The notes under the pieces were generated by a model. The model worked only from the letters and a program-made list of their open reading frames with translations, was not told the DNA's origin and did not search any database. Shown here in pieces: positions 49,966 through 60,104 of a DNA stretch of 64,000 bases. Numbering within the stretch: position 1 is the first letter of the stretch; every line of letters starts with the position of its first letter. Made by a program: the position numbers and the translations under genes. Source of the stretch: Trichomonas vaginalis G3 (taxonomy: Eukaryota > Parabasalia > Trichomonadida > Trichomonadidae); NCBI RefSeq assembly GCF_026262505.1, contig NC_067203.1, positions 14,644,392 through 14,708,391 of the forward strand, given 5' to 3'.

Positions 49966-50400
49966 TTAATAATAATAGCGATATCTTTTCATTTTTTGGG
50001 CTAATTGATTGTATAATGAGAAAAGAGAAGCGAGATGTTCTGTTAATTCTTTGTTTGTCATATTTTCTGGAGGGTCATGATATAGTTTAGATTGAGCAAT
50101 CTTAAGCTCTGTTTCGTAATCCTCAATTTGGCGTGATAATCCTTTTGCACCTTGGATATTTTGATTAAATGCTTCTGATTCATTACTACCAGACTTTTCT
50201 TCGAAGATAGTGACAAGAGATTCGAATTTTTGCAAATTCATTTCTATTTGATCAAGATTGCTTTCAGCAGCCGAATAATAATTCGACTGAGCTTCAAATT
50301 TTGATCCAAGGGCATTTAAATCTTCTTCTAATTGAATTAGATGTCCTTCCCATTCAAATAATCTCTTCTCAAATGCTTGAGTGTTTTCTAACAAAGTCAT
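49966..50400 (-). CDS. Small coiled-coil protein, possibly Nup62/Nsp1-type, 144 aa
   Basis: Almost entirely heptad-patterned helix: FEKRLFEWEGHLIQLEEDL, then AESNLDQIEMNLQKFESL, a short break (EKSGSNESEAFN), then ISRQIEDYETEL-like helix and LASLFSLYNQLAQKM. The layout and length resemble the C-terminal coiled-coil of nucleoporin Nup62/Nsp1 without FG repeats. This is a weak inference, and any small coiled-coil scaffold would look similar. A TCACTTTTT initiator (complement of 50406-50414) lies 6 bp before the ATG and supports this start. Confidence 0.6.
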   Translation of the reverse strand: MTLLENTQAFEKRLFEWEGHLIQLEEDLNALGSKFEAQSNYYSAAESNLDQIEMNLQKFESLVTIFEEKSGSNESEAFNQNIQGAKGLSRQIEDYETELKIAQSKLYHDPPENMTNKELTEHLASLFSLYNQLAQKMKRYRYYY

Positions 50401-50565
50401 GCTTTAAAAAGTGACATTCAAAAAATTTTTTTTTGGTCATTTCTTGAGAAAAACATAGAAATCAAGTATTCCAATTTGGTGAAATACCATCATTCTAGAG
50501 GATTGAATGATATAATTAAGATTTTTTTTATTCTATAATCAGTTTGCGAAATATGAATGAACTTT

Positions 50566-51240
50566 TTACTTCCATTTCTGCCACAAAATCATTATAATTG
50601 AAATAATGAATAGTTTTAAGTACCAAGGAGCATATTTCCATAATAAAAATAGTAATTTAAATAATCCATTCATTTCCATAATTATATCTATTGGTGTAAA
50701 TACATATTTATCTTTTGCTTTGATACTTGCTCCATGTGATGTTAAAACAAATATTAAAGCCATATTTATTTTCCATGCACAATGAAGAGGAGTTCTACCA
50801 TAATCATCTTGGGTATTGACATTTGCTCCATATGAAATAAGAATTTTCGCTGCTTCTGTGCTACCTTCTAGTGCTGCACAATGCAGTGGAGTACGACCAT
50901 AGTTGTCTTGGATGAATACATAAGCACCTTTGGAAAGCAGAGCTTGTATAATTTCCTTTCTGTTTAATGATGCGGAATAGTGAAGAGCGCTTTGTCCCTT
51001 ATCATTAAGTCTGGCATTAAGTTCTACACCATGGGAAATTATAAGTTTTGCTATTTCTATTCTATTCTTTTCTATTGCCATTCGAAGTGCTGCCTTTTTA
51101 TCATCTTGACTAGCTCCATGTGTTAAAAAGTATTCACAAAATTAAGGGAAATTGAAGATTTGAGAATCAAAAGAACTATCAGAGGCATATTGATCTTGCT
51201 CAAAACATGCAAAAAATGCACGTAAATTATTATACTTATA
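50566..51240 (-). pseudogene. Ankyrin-repeat protein, cut by Maverick 2 and carrying a nonsense codon
   Basis: The frame 50566-51081 encodes at least four ankyrin units (GQSALHYSASLNRKEIIQAL; YGRTPLHCAALEGSTEAAKI; YGRTPLHCAW) and a hydrophobic C-terminal tail (WYLKLFIISIIMILWQKW) that may be a membrane helix. Upstream the same frame continues back to 51240 with FCEYFLTHGASQDD and SFDSQIFNFP, typical of the leader domain (DUF3447-like) of T. vaginalis ankyrin proteins. It is interrupted by one TAA at about 51142 and stops at the Maverick terminus. The 5' part should lie beyond the Maverick, outside the window. Confidence 0.8.
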
Positions 51241-51241
51241 A

Positions 51242-51622
51242 AGTAGTATATATGACGGGTTGTGTGACTTTTTTTGTAAACGTAAGAATTCATACAATAT
51301 TGAATGATTTTGTATCATTTTTTTAACATATGAAGTAAAAAATGTATGATTCTTACGGTTTTTATTCTTACGTTTTTGAATAAATCAAGATTTAAAAAAT
51401 TTTGTAAACGTAAGACATTTACACTCAGCCCAAACATGATGAAATAAAAAAAATTATATATAGATGATGTCAGATATTCCACGATTAATTAAACCAATGT
51501 TAAAAATAAAGATTGAGTTCAACATTGAACTTTAAGAAACTAATGATTATCATGAATGAAAAATAAACTTTAAAAATTCATATCTTACATTTCTGAATAA
51601 TTTATTTTTTATTTCGTAAGAA
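51242..51622 (+). repeat. Maverick 2 left terminal region
   Basis: Shares TTGTGTGACTTTTTTTGT and TATATATAGATGATGTCAGA with the element 1 repeat but is shorter and diverged. The repeat-domain gene next to the repeat in element 1 is deleted. Whether it forms a full inverted repeat cannot be seen because the other end is outside the window. Confidence 0.7.
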
Positions 51623-52729
51623 ATGAGCGTCAAAACTAACAATGTTAAAAATTTAGGATTCACAAACGTGGAAATAAAGGATATATTAGAGGAGGCGGGT
51701 TATAAAGTTGATAAATATTATTTAAGAAATTGTAAAAAATTCGCGGAGTTTTTAAATGAATTTGGTTATGATGGAAAAATGAATAAAGGTGATGTTATAA
51801 ATTTCTTATATCCCACATCTGAAGAAGAAAAACCTAAAGAACCTGATGTTTTCCCTGAATATTATGAAGAACGGATTAAAGATGACGAATATAATGAAAT
51901 TGAAAGACTGGAAAAAATAAGAGATGAAATAGATGAAAAAATTAAGGAATTAAGAGAAGTTGAAAAATATAATGAAAATGAAGTAGAGGGTTTAATGAAT
52001 ATCCCAGCTTCAGAATCAGAAGTTCAGAAATCTCATGAAGAAAGATATAAAAATTATGTCTCAGAATCAACACAAAATTTATTAGATGGTGAAATAGACG
52101 AAACACTTTCAGAAGAATGTATTAAATTTATTCGTAAACATAAGTTACAATTTATTGATAATGAAGAATACCCATGTATATTACTTTCACCACCTTTAGA
52201 TTCCGAAAAATTCAAAAAAGCACTAAAAAACGTGACATATGCAAATAATACGATTAAGAAAGAAGATCATGATATTTACACAAATTATTATTTAAATAAA
52301 TGCACGGGTGTTGATAAAGTTTTTGATTTATTGGATAAAATATCAAAAGAAACCATTGGAACCTATAAAATTTTGTGTGATTATGGTTTCATTGTTGAAG
52401 ATACCAATAATGTTTCATATGAAAGAACAGCACCGAAGGAAGACGAAGTTGAAAGGTCTATACCATTCGTTATTAAGAACATAAAAGATATGAAAACGTA
52501 TAAACATTATATTTATTCATTTATTTCAGAAAAAATGGAAGCAACCCATAAAACATCTTCTCATCATTTTATAGCTATTCATACATTCCTTTTCAAAGTT
52601 GTGAAATTAAATAAGACAGGAATTAGATTTAATGTATCGGGGTACACATTCTTGAGTAAATTAAAATGTATTCGTCACGTCGCGGATGATAAAAATTTAT
52701 GTATTCTTAATTCATTTTACGGACTTTAA
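51623..52729 (+). CDS. Conserved Maverick protein upstream of PolB, 368 aa
   Basis: Intact orthologue of the 361-aa protein at 17365-18450. N-terminal helical domain (LGFTNVEIKDILEEAGYKV), acidic coiled-coil (about 85-118) and alpha/beta C-terminal half with HKTSSHHFIAIHTFLFKVV. The last ~10 residues differ from the other copy because of a small shift. The leader TTTTTTATTTCGTAAGAA precedes the ATG, the same as before the 90-aa gene. PolB begins 40 bp downstream. A role with the polymerase is inferred from this constant pairing. Confidence 0.7.
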   Translation: MSVKTNNVKNLGFTNVEIKDILEEAGYKVDKYYLRNCKKFAEFLNEFGYDGKMNKGDVINFLYPTSEEEKPKEPDVFPEYYEERIKDDEYNEIERLEKIRDEIDEKIKELREVEKYNENEVEGLMNIPASESEVQKSHEERYKNYVSESTQNLLDGEIDETLSEECIKFIRKHKLQFIDNEEYPCILLSPPLDSEKFKKALKNVTYANNTIKKEDHDIYTNYYLNKCTGVDKVFDLLDKISKETIGTYKILCDYGFIVEDTNNVSYERTAPKEDEVERSIPFVIKNIKDMKTYKHYIYSFISEKMEATHKTSSHHFIAIHTFLFKVVKLNKTGIRFNVSGYTFLSKLKCIRHVADDKNLCILNSFYGL

Positions 52730-55109
52730 AAATAAAGTTTATTTTTATTTATTTTTTATTCTTACATAAATGAACAAAAATGGAACAGCTAAAATGAATG
52801 ATAATCAAATTAGAGCAGAAGGTAGAAGGTTATTTAAACGCTTCTATAACATTCCTGATGGTGTTAATCCTAAAACTCGTAGAAGCTATTTAAATGAAGC
52901 AATAGATGCATATGAAGGGTTTGACATTTCATCAGAAAGTGAGAGATTAGCGAGAATGTTAAATGTTAATATTGATTTCTATTATTGTGATCCTCAACCA
53001 GAAGACGTGGACATAAATAAGGTAGACTTTCCATTAGTGGAATCAATAATGATAGATCCAGAATTTGAAACAGTAAATATTTTATTAACACAGAGTCCAT
53101 GTGGAAAACTTCACGCTGACAGAATAACAGACGTTGAAGCACTCACCGGCTATAAAGTTTGTCCATATTGTAAAGAAGAAGTTTATTCTATCCGTGATGA
53201 TCCGGAAAGGAAAAACCAAAGAAGATTTTTAAAGCATTGTGAGAAATGTAAAGAAAATAATGGGAGATTAATTCAAGACGTTCAGTTGCAAAAGACCCAG
53301 CAACCATATGCACCACATATTACGAAACAGAAGATATATCAGTGGTTATTAGCTCACAATTTGCAGGAATATTATCAACCGACAAGATATTATATTACTT
53401 TTGACTTCGAAACATTAGAGACTAAAAAAGAATTACAACTTTCTGAGTGTGCAACTTTGAACGCTTACTTAAAACCATTCATGGTATCATCAACGGTTAA
53501 ATTAAACGATAAAACATATACGAGGAATTTTTGCTTAACTTCGAGTGATTCTTTTATTTCTGATTGGATTGAGTTTTTATTTTCAACCTGTTCATTAGTT
53601 GCTAAATCAAATATTGAACAATATGAAGAATTATTGAAGTCGCAAACGGTGGGGACTTTGTCTCATACATTAAATGAAAAACAGAAGGAAGCATTTAAAG
53701 AACTTCTAGATGAGGAATTTAATAAGTGAATATCATAGGTTTTAATTCGGGAAAGTTTGATTTAAATTTAATTCTTCATGATTTAAACACTGCAAAATGG
53801 AAAATAAAATCAATGCTGGGTTCATCTTCACAATTTAAGCAAATCATTGTAAAGAAAACAAACGTTCCATATGAATTGAGATTTATTGACATCAGAAATT
53901 ATATAGCGGGTGGGACATTAGATCAATTCACTCAAGATTTCGGAAACAATAAATCACGTGTTAAATCCTTTTTCCCTTATCAATTCATCACGTGGGAAAA
54001 TTACGAAGAAGAATTATATAAAGTGGAACCATTCACTCAAGATTCATTTTATTCAACATTAACTCAAGAAACTATATCAGATAGTGATTATCAAATATAT
54101 CTCGATGATGCTAAAAATTTTAAGAATAGATTAGAATATTTTATTCATTATTGCAATAAAGATGTTGAAATTATGATTGGCCCAATTGATAAAATTATTG
54201 AAGAAACATTTGTTTATAAAATTGACACGCTTCATAATCTTTCTTTATCATCGAATGCTTCAATGATTCGTTACGCTTTAGCATATAAAGACTTTAATCC
54301 TAATGAAAAATATCCTGAGGAAGAGATAGAATCAAGTTTTGAATTAACGAAAAAGTATTGGAAATATAAAATTGAATCATATAAGAAACAAGATGAAAAA
54401 GCAAAAAGGGATACTAAAAATAATGTTTCAATGGATGATTTTCAATACTATCACGATTTAATCCTTTCATCTAAATGCAAAATATGTGGTAAAGTGTTTA
54501 CATATGCAAATAAACCAACATTGGATAGAATCGATAATGAAAAACCACATACCAAAGAAAATTGTCAGTTAATGTGTTGTTATTGCAATGTCGTAAAATC
54601 AAATAAAGATGAAGATGTTCAACGTTTAAGAATCAATTTAAGAAATTATGCATTAAAAAATAATTTACCAATGACTTTAGATTCAGTTGAAGCTTATCAC
54701 ATTCTCCGTAATGGAATTACTGGTGGATTATCAAATGTTCAACATAGAGTAAATCTTAAAGGAATCACGCACATTAATAAACTTGCATATAATCCAGAAA
54801 CTAAAACTGTATCAAATGAGGACACCACCAACATTATGACTCATTTCGTTGGTGTTGATTTTAATTCATTATATCCTTCATCATTTTCATCTAATCCTCA
54901 TGAATTCATTCAATATACTGACCATAAAATGTATATGCCGGGAAGATTGAATGGTGTTATCATTTGTGATACAGCAACAAAGAAAGCAAAAGCATTAGGA
55001 ATAATTAGAAAGAAAAATACTTTATTCGTGGCTGAAGTAAAGGGTCACATTGATGAAAAATACATTAATGATTACATAAACTTTTTACCAATAATAAGAA
55101 ACTTAGATA

Positions 55110-56413
55110 TAGGGTGTCCAAAGGTGTGTTTAGCACAAACCTGAATACTGCGAATAGAAATAAACAAGTTACATATATATAAAGTTTATTTAAATATAAT
55201 CACCATTGGATTCAATCACGCGTTCGCAGCGATCGATCCAGGCTTGAAAGACACGCTTTAAATCATCATGAGAAAATTGCTCAAATTGCTCTCTTACAAA
55301 ATTTTCAAGATCATCTGGACTCGCGAATTCGCGTCCTTCAGCTCTCTTTTTTAGCGTGCCGAATAAATAAAAGTCAGAGGGTGCAATATCAGGTGAATAA
55401 ATTGGGTTTGGAACAACTTTGACATTGTTTTCCACCAAGTAATTCATTACCTTATGACTTTTGTGAACTCTTGAATTATCAAAATGAATTGCAAACTTTT
55501 GTTTTTGTTGTTTGGATTTCTCAAACTCATCAGAATTGATAATTTGAGTAAGAACATTGTCAATTAGATACTGAGCATTCATCGTATTAGGTTTTTGAAG
55601 AATATCAATTGCGATGATGCCATTCACGCCCCAAAAAACCGACAACATCATCATTGGTGTGTCAATTTTTTTCTTCGGGAATGTTTGCGGATTTTCATCC
55701 TTCGGGATCCACATGATTTTGGCTTCTGTTGCATATTGAAACCAAGACTCGTCCCCTGTTACTAAAAAGCGAAACTTCTTGGATTGATACGCACCCAATA
55801 TAGAGAGGAGCTCTTTCGAAGATTGGACTCTAGATTTTTTTTGAACTGAATTAAGGTTGTGCGGAACCCAACGTGTATACGCTAGTTTGTAGTTCAAATA
55901 ATTGTGCAGATAATAACTGACTGTTGTACGTGGTATCTTTGTCATCTCCTCTATCCTTCTGAGTGATGCTCTTGGGTCTTCATCTAGCGCTTGAAGAATT
56001 GCTTTGATTTTTCTTTGATCCGGCGATTTTTTGTCAATTTTTATGATGGGCGCCTTTTTGTTCATGAAGTGATACATCCTAACATGATACGTTACAGTGG
56101 AATAGCTAGGAGCATCCATACCGAAGCATTTTACCAATGTCTCGTAGATTTTTTTACAGTCTTTGCATTTTTTTGCAAGAGCGAGGATGTTTTCTTTATG
56201 ATTCATTAAAAAAATGAAAAAAATCCCGCCAAAATTTCCCGCGAAACCGCCTCTTGTCTCAAAATTCATTTTATATCCCGGCATGGCGCCAAAATACAAC
56301 ATACTCATCATATACATATATTCATATTTTTTATTATATATTTATAATCAGCATATATCTCCTTTAATAGTCTCATATAGAGCGCTGTGCTAAACGCACC
56401 TTTGGACACCCTA
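55110..56413 (-). mobile_element. Tvmar1-type mariner transposon, 1304 bp
   Basis: 28-bp inverted repeats start TAGGGTGTCCAAAGGTG at both ends and differ at one position. TA duplicates flank it (55108-55109 and 56414-56415). The uninterrupted site can be read from element 1's PolB (around 14925, inverse strand). Length, repeats and a single transposase fit Tvmar1, the abundant T. vaginalis mariner. Repeats and transposase are intact, suggesting recent insertion. Confidence 0.95.
55190..56206 (-). CDS. Mariner transposase (D,D34D), 338 aa
   Basis: Cut-and-paste transposase. A helix-turn-helix N-terminal region (about 65-110: LRRIEEMTKIPRTTVSYYL) precedes the catalytic domain, with TGDESWFQY (first Asp), IHFDNSRVHKS (second) and YSPDIAPSDFYLFG (third). 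The spacing between the last two is 34 residues, the mariner signature. WVPHNL also matches the mariner WVPHEL motif. I chose the start MNHKENIL. A longer frame opens at 56317, but it adds a Gly/Phe-rich stretch unlike mariner N-termini. Confidence 0.92.
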   Translation of the reverse strand: MNHKENILALAKKCKDCKKIYETLVKCFGMDAPSYSTVTYHVRMYHFMNKKAPIIKIDKKSPDQRKIKAILQALDEDPRASLRRIEEMTKIPRTTVSYYLHNYLNYKLAYTRWVPHNLNSVQKKSRVQSSKELLSILGAYQSKKFRFLVTGDESWFQYATEAKIMWIPKDENPQTFPKKKIDTPMMMLSVFWGVNGIIAIDILQKPNTMNAQYLIDNVLTQIINSDEFEKSKQQKQKFAIHFDNSRVHKSHKVMNYLVENNVKVVPNPIYSPDIAPSDFYLFGTLKKRAEGREFASPDDLENFVREQFEQFSHDDLKRVFQAWIDRCERVIESNGDYI

Positions 56414-57661
56414 TATTATCACAGATGAAAAAACAATTGGTAGTTTTATGTATAATTACATGAAATCAAACAATCTACCAGTTGAGCAGAAACAGAGAAA
56501 ATTAACTCAGTTAGCATCAACACACAACCAATATCAACCATTTTCTTCTTATTATCTTTGGTATCTAATCGACAGATTTCATTTTATCATCGATGACATT
56601 CAATCAATTTTAACATTTACTAAAAACACTTGCTTTAATGAATTTGCGAATGAATTTATGAACGAAAGACAAAGGGCTGAATTAGAAGGAAATAAAGGAA
56701 AAAGTTTATTTGCAAGATTTCACTTAATGGATCATATGGTTACGATGCAATGAATACACAAAATTACACAAAGACTAAAATAATGAATGCACAGAAGGCA
56801 CGCGTTGCATGTATGGCAAATAAGTTTAAAAACATAAGAGAAATAGGTGAAGATACGTATCAAATGATGCTACAAGAATAGATTTTATAGATGTGAAACA
56901 TGTTACAAGAGGCATTCTTCACTTTAGATAATGCTAAATACTGGTATTTGGTTTTCATTTATGATTTTATGTATAAATGCATGGATGTTAATCGTTTTCA
57001 TTTCATTGAAGGTGATACTGATTCATCTTATTGGGCAATCGCTGGTGATCCAATCTTCCTAACACTCAAGCATTTCAAGCAATTGTTGCCGATAAACAAA
57101 TTTTATGATAAAAAACATTTTCAAATTCGCACCATTTGATTTCTTCTGTTTTGATGAGAAATTTAAACCTAAATTAAAGAATAAAGCTGAAGAAAAAGCA
57201 CATGAGAAGAAGTTATTGGGTTTAGCAATTGAGAAACAAGGGGATAACATGGTTGCTTTATGCCCCAAGTGTTATACATCATTCAACGGTTCAATTGATG
57301 GAAGTGATTTTAAAAAGATTGCACAAAAAAATGAAAGGTGTTAGTTTACGACAAAATAAACAATTAACACCTAAAAATTATTTGGATATAATAAATGATA
57401 AAGTGATATTTGATGGTCAGAATATTAATTTACAACTTAAAAATGGGTCAATGACTCGCTTAACAATTGGTAAGACTGCATTAACAGGAGCACACACTAA
57501 GGCTGTATGTTGTGAAAATGGATGTTGTATGCCATTTATTTAATACAATTTAAAATTTTAATGAAATACCACAGAAGAGACAAAAGGAACCGTTAATGAT
57601 GGTTTTGATTCTTGATCAAAGAGGTGGGCGCCCTTAAAACATTTATTTTATTTTTATATAA

Positions 57662-59193
57662 ATGGATAATGTAGATTTAAAAATTTTAATTGATGATTTA
57701 GTATTTAATCAAAATTTTCTTACTTATTATGAATTAAAAGCATATCTCAAAAATATGAATGAAAATATAATGGGTGATGATATGGATTATTATTATCATT
57801 ATTATAAAAAGAAATTTTGAAATATCATGATAAAATATTTCTAAAATTAAAGACAAAATTAAAAATAATGAATATACAAAGGGAAAAACTAAATCACAAC
57901 TTAAACAATTGAAAGATTTCAAAAAATAAAGTATTAACAGAAGAAAGATATTGATGAATTATATAAATATATATAATCCTGAGCTGCAAAAACAAAGGAA
58001 CAAAAGCTAAAAGTGCAAAACGCCCAGGTCATTCAGACCATAAATGAAGCACAAGCTTTAATTTATGATTCATTAGTTAAACCACATTCAGCCCGACTTT
58101 TAATGAAGATCAACTTTTGGAATTCATCCTTCAACATAAACTCGAAGTGGGAAAGTATATCAAACCTTATATACAGCATATTTAAAACAAATGAATAGAA
58201 TACATCCGGAATTAATGAAAGGAGGAATGAAATCCAAAACTTCATCATCCAAAATCAAAGCAGATAAAATTAAACCACTTGCAACTCCAAAAACCTCCAA
58301 CAGTAGTACCTCCTCCTTCAGTTAATCCTTCATCATTCACTTTATTATATCCATTTCAAACATTAAAGAAGCAAAAAGATTTTAAAAAGGATTTCAAGAT
58401 ATTAAATAAACCAATTGACCCAAAAATTCAACCGTTAAAGGAAAAATTTGGTCGCCCTTCATTTGCACCATATCCATATTCATACGAAATCGATCATTTA
58501 GAATATTCAAAAGGAAATGTTACTTATTTATTTGTCATTAACATTAACACAAGATATTTATATTGCATTCCGGTGAAAGGGAAAACAGAACAGGAAACAA
58601 GAAGAGCTATTCAATACTTACTAGATCATGAAAGAGTAGATAATATCAGGGGTGATGGTGATAAAGGATTTCAGGCAGCTATGGCTCATTATTTCCCACA
58701 AATTAATTTTTACTTTTCATCCTCTCCATATACGTTTCATAATAAAATAGTTGATGCATTAATGAGAACTCTTAGAGATGCGTTAAGGGTTAACGGTCAG
58801 ATATACTGGGATGGAAATCATGACTCCATCATACAGCAGTTAGTATATTATTACAATAATTCATGGCATAGAACTATAAACATGAAACCAGTGGAAATGA
58901 AAAATGATATTTCAAAAGAATGGGAATATATTAGAAAGCAAATGGAAAGGTTAAATGATGTTAAACGTGAACAAATTAATTCGGGGCTCATGAATTTTAA
59001 ACAAGGGGATAAAGTTTTGATTCATCTCGATTATGGAAAAACTGATAAATCAATGACAAAAAGAAGACGAAGATTTGACACAATAGCTGAATTTGTTAGA
59101 TATATTAACGGTAATGTATTAGTTGAGGTTAACAATAAATTAATAGAAATTCCGATTTATTTTATTACTCCATTATATTTAAATAACATTTAA
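57662..59193 (+). pseudogene. Maverick integrase, element 2 copy, 5' half frameshifted
   Basis: Starts MDNVDLKILIDDLVF at 57662 and aligns with the 518-aa integrase of element 1. The N-terminal half is broken by several small indels between ~57820 and 58290. The catalytic and C-terminal parts remain open in 58279-59193, with SYEIDHLEYS, IRGDGDKGFQ, NKIVDALMRTLRD and FKQGDKVLIHLDYG. The Asp in place of the canonical Glu is shared with the other copy. The proline-rich linker is shortened. Confidence 0.85.
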
Positions 59194-59212
59194 TTTTTTT
59201 ATTTCGTAAGAA

Positions 59213-59485
59213 ATGAGTGACAACGAAGCAACCAAGAGTCCAGACGATGAATATAAAAAGAAACTAAACAGAATTAAATCAAAAATATGCTATTGCAAAA
59301 AGAAGCAGCAATGTGGTGGGGTTGAAAACGATAAAGAGAGGAAAGAAAGAATCGAAAAATTAGAAACTTACCGTTCAATCCTTAAACTGAGTGAAGCAAA
59401 AATAAAAGAATTTAATAGAATAAATAAATTGATTGGAAGAGATGAATTTAATAAAGATGAATTTTTAAACTCAATCCAAAATTAA
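59213..59485 (+). CDS. Small basic helical protein downstream of integrase, 90 aa
   Basis: Near-identical to 11834-12106: MSDNEATKSPDDEYKKKLNR start, CYCKKKQQCGG segment (one more Cys than the other copy) and helical C-terminus. It has the TTTTTTATTTCGTAAGAA leader and lies 19 bp after the integrase stop. The frame is kept while the integrase next to it has decayed. Confidence 0.65.
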   Translation: MSDNEATKSPDDEYKKKLNRIKSKICYCKKKQQCGGVENDKERKERIEKLETYRSILKLSEAKIKEFNRINKLIGRDEFNKDEFLNSIQN

Positions 59486-59488
59486 TTT

Positions 59489-59599
59489 TTATTCCTCATC
59501 TTCTCGGTTTTCATGGTTTGTTGTTTTTCTAATTTTTCGATTATTTCTTTCCTCCCTTGTTATGATTCGTGGTAAATTTTGAGCTTGTGGGGTATTCAT
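59489..59599 (-). CDS. Conserved micro-ORF, 36 aa
   Basis: Begins MNTPQAQNLPRIITREE, as at 11674 in element 1, and ends NREDEE. Convergent with the 90-aa gene, four bases apart at the 3' ends. The TTTTATTTTTATATAA leader supports the start. Function unknown. Confidence 0.45.
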   Translation of the reverse strand: MNTPQAQNLPRIITREERNNRKIRKTTNHENREDEE

Positions 59600-59659
59600 T
59601 TATATAAAAATAAAATTTTGTTATCAGTTATTTTATCGTTAATGTTTTCAGGTTATTCA

Positions 59660-60075
59660 TTTATTAATTATTTTTGAATAACTGATGAGGTCACCAGGTC
59701 ACCAGGTAATTTAACTTTTCTGAAAAAATGAGACAACATGACATTTTGACAACAACATAGGGGGAGGTACTTATGAAGCATTATTGAAGTACCTGAAAAC
59801 ATTAATGAGGAAGGTATTTATTAATTATTTTTGAATAACTGATGAGGTCACCAGGTCACCAGGTAATTTAACTTTTCTGAAAAAATGAGACAACATGACA
59901 TTTTGACAACAACATAGGGGGAGGTACTTATGAAGCATTATTGAAGTACCTGAAAACATTAATGAGGAAGGTATTTATTAATTATTTTTGAATAACTGAT
60001 GAGGTCACCAGGTCACCAGGTAATTTAACTTTTCTGAAAAAATGAGACAACATGACATTTTGACAACAGGTAGGA
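59660..60075 (+). repeat. 157-bp tandem repeat array, left of primase-helicase
   Basis: About 2.6 units of 157 bp (ACTGATGAGG at 59681, 59838, 59995). Each has GGTCACCAGGTCACCAGG, TTTTCTGAAAAAATGAGACA and CATGACATTTTGACAAC. Most units add a 50-bp stretch with GGTACTTATGAAGC...GAAGTACC, which is itself an inverted repeat. The array is inverted relative to 62489-62965. Confidence 0.9.
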
Positions 60076-60104
60076 TTAATGTAAAAATAAATTCAAATCA
60101 TACT

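Larger units (their letters stand above)
52770..57543 (+). pseudogene. polB: Family B DNA polymerase with HNH insertion, split by Tvmar1
   Basis: About 1,155 codons once the 1306-bp mariner insertion (with TA duplication) is set aside. N-terminal zinc-binding region (CPYCKEEV...KHCEKC, ~53160-53250). Exonuclease motifs: FDFETLET (Exo I), GFNSGKFDLNL (Exo II, at the 53726 frame boundary), YFIHYCNKDVEIM (Exo III, ~54135-54175). An HNH nuclease domain follows (54476-54600; CKIC, LDRIDNEKPHTKENCQ, CCYCN). Then palm motif A DFNSLYPSS (~54859). After the mariner: motif B region with frameshifts near 56740, then EGDTDSSYWA (motif C, ~57010). A stop near 53727 and several frameshifts after 56750 add to the damage. 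Confidence 0.88.
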
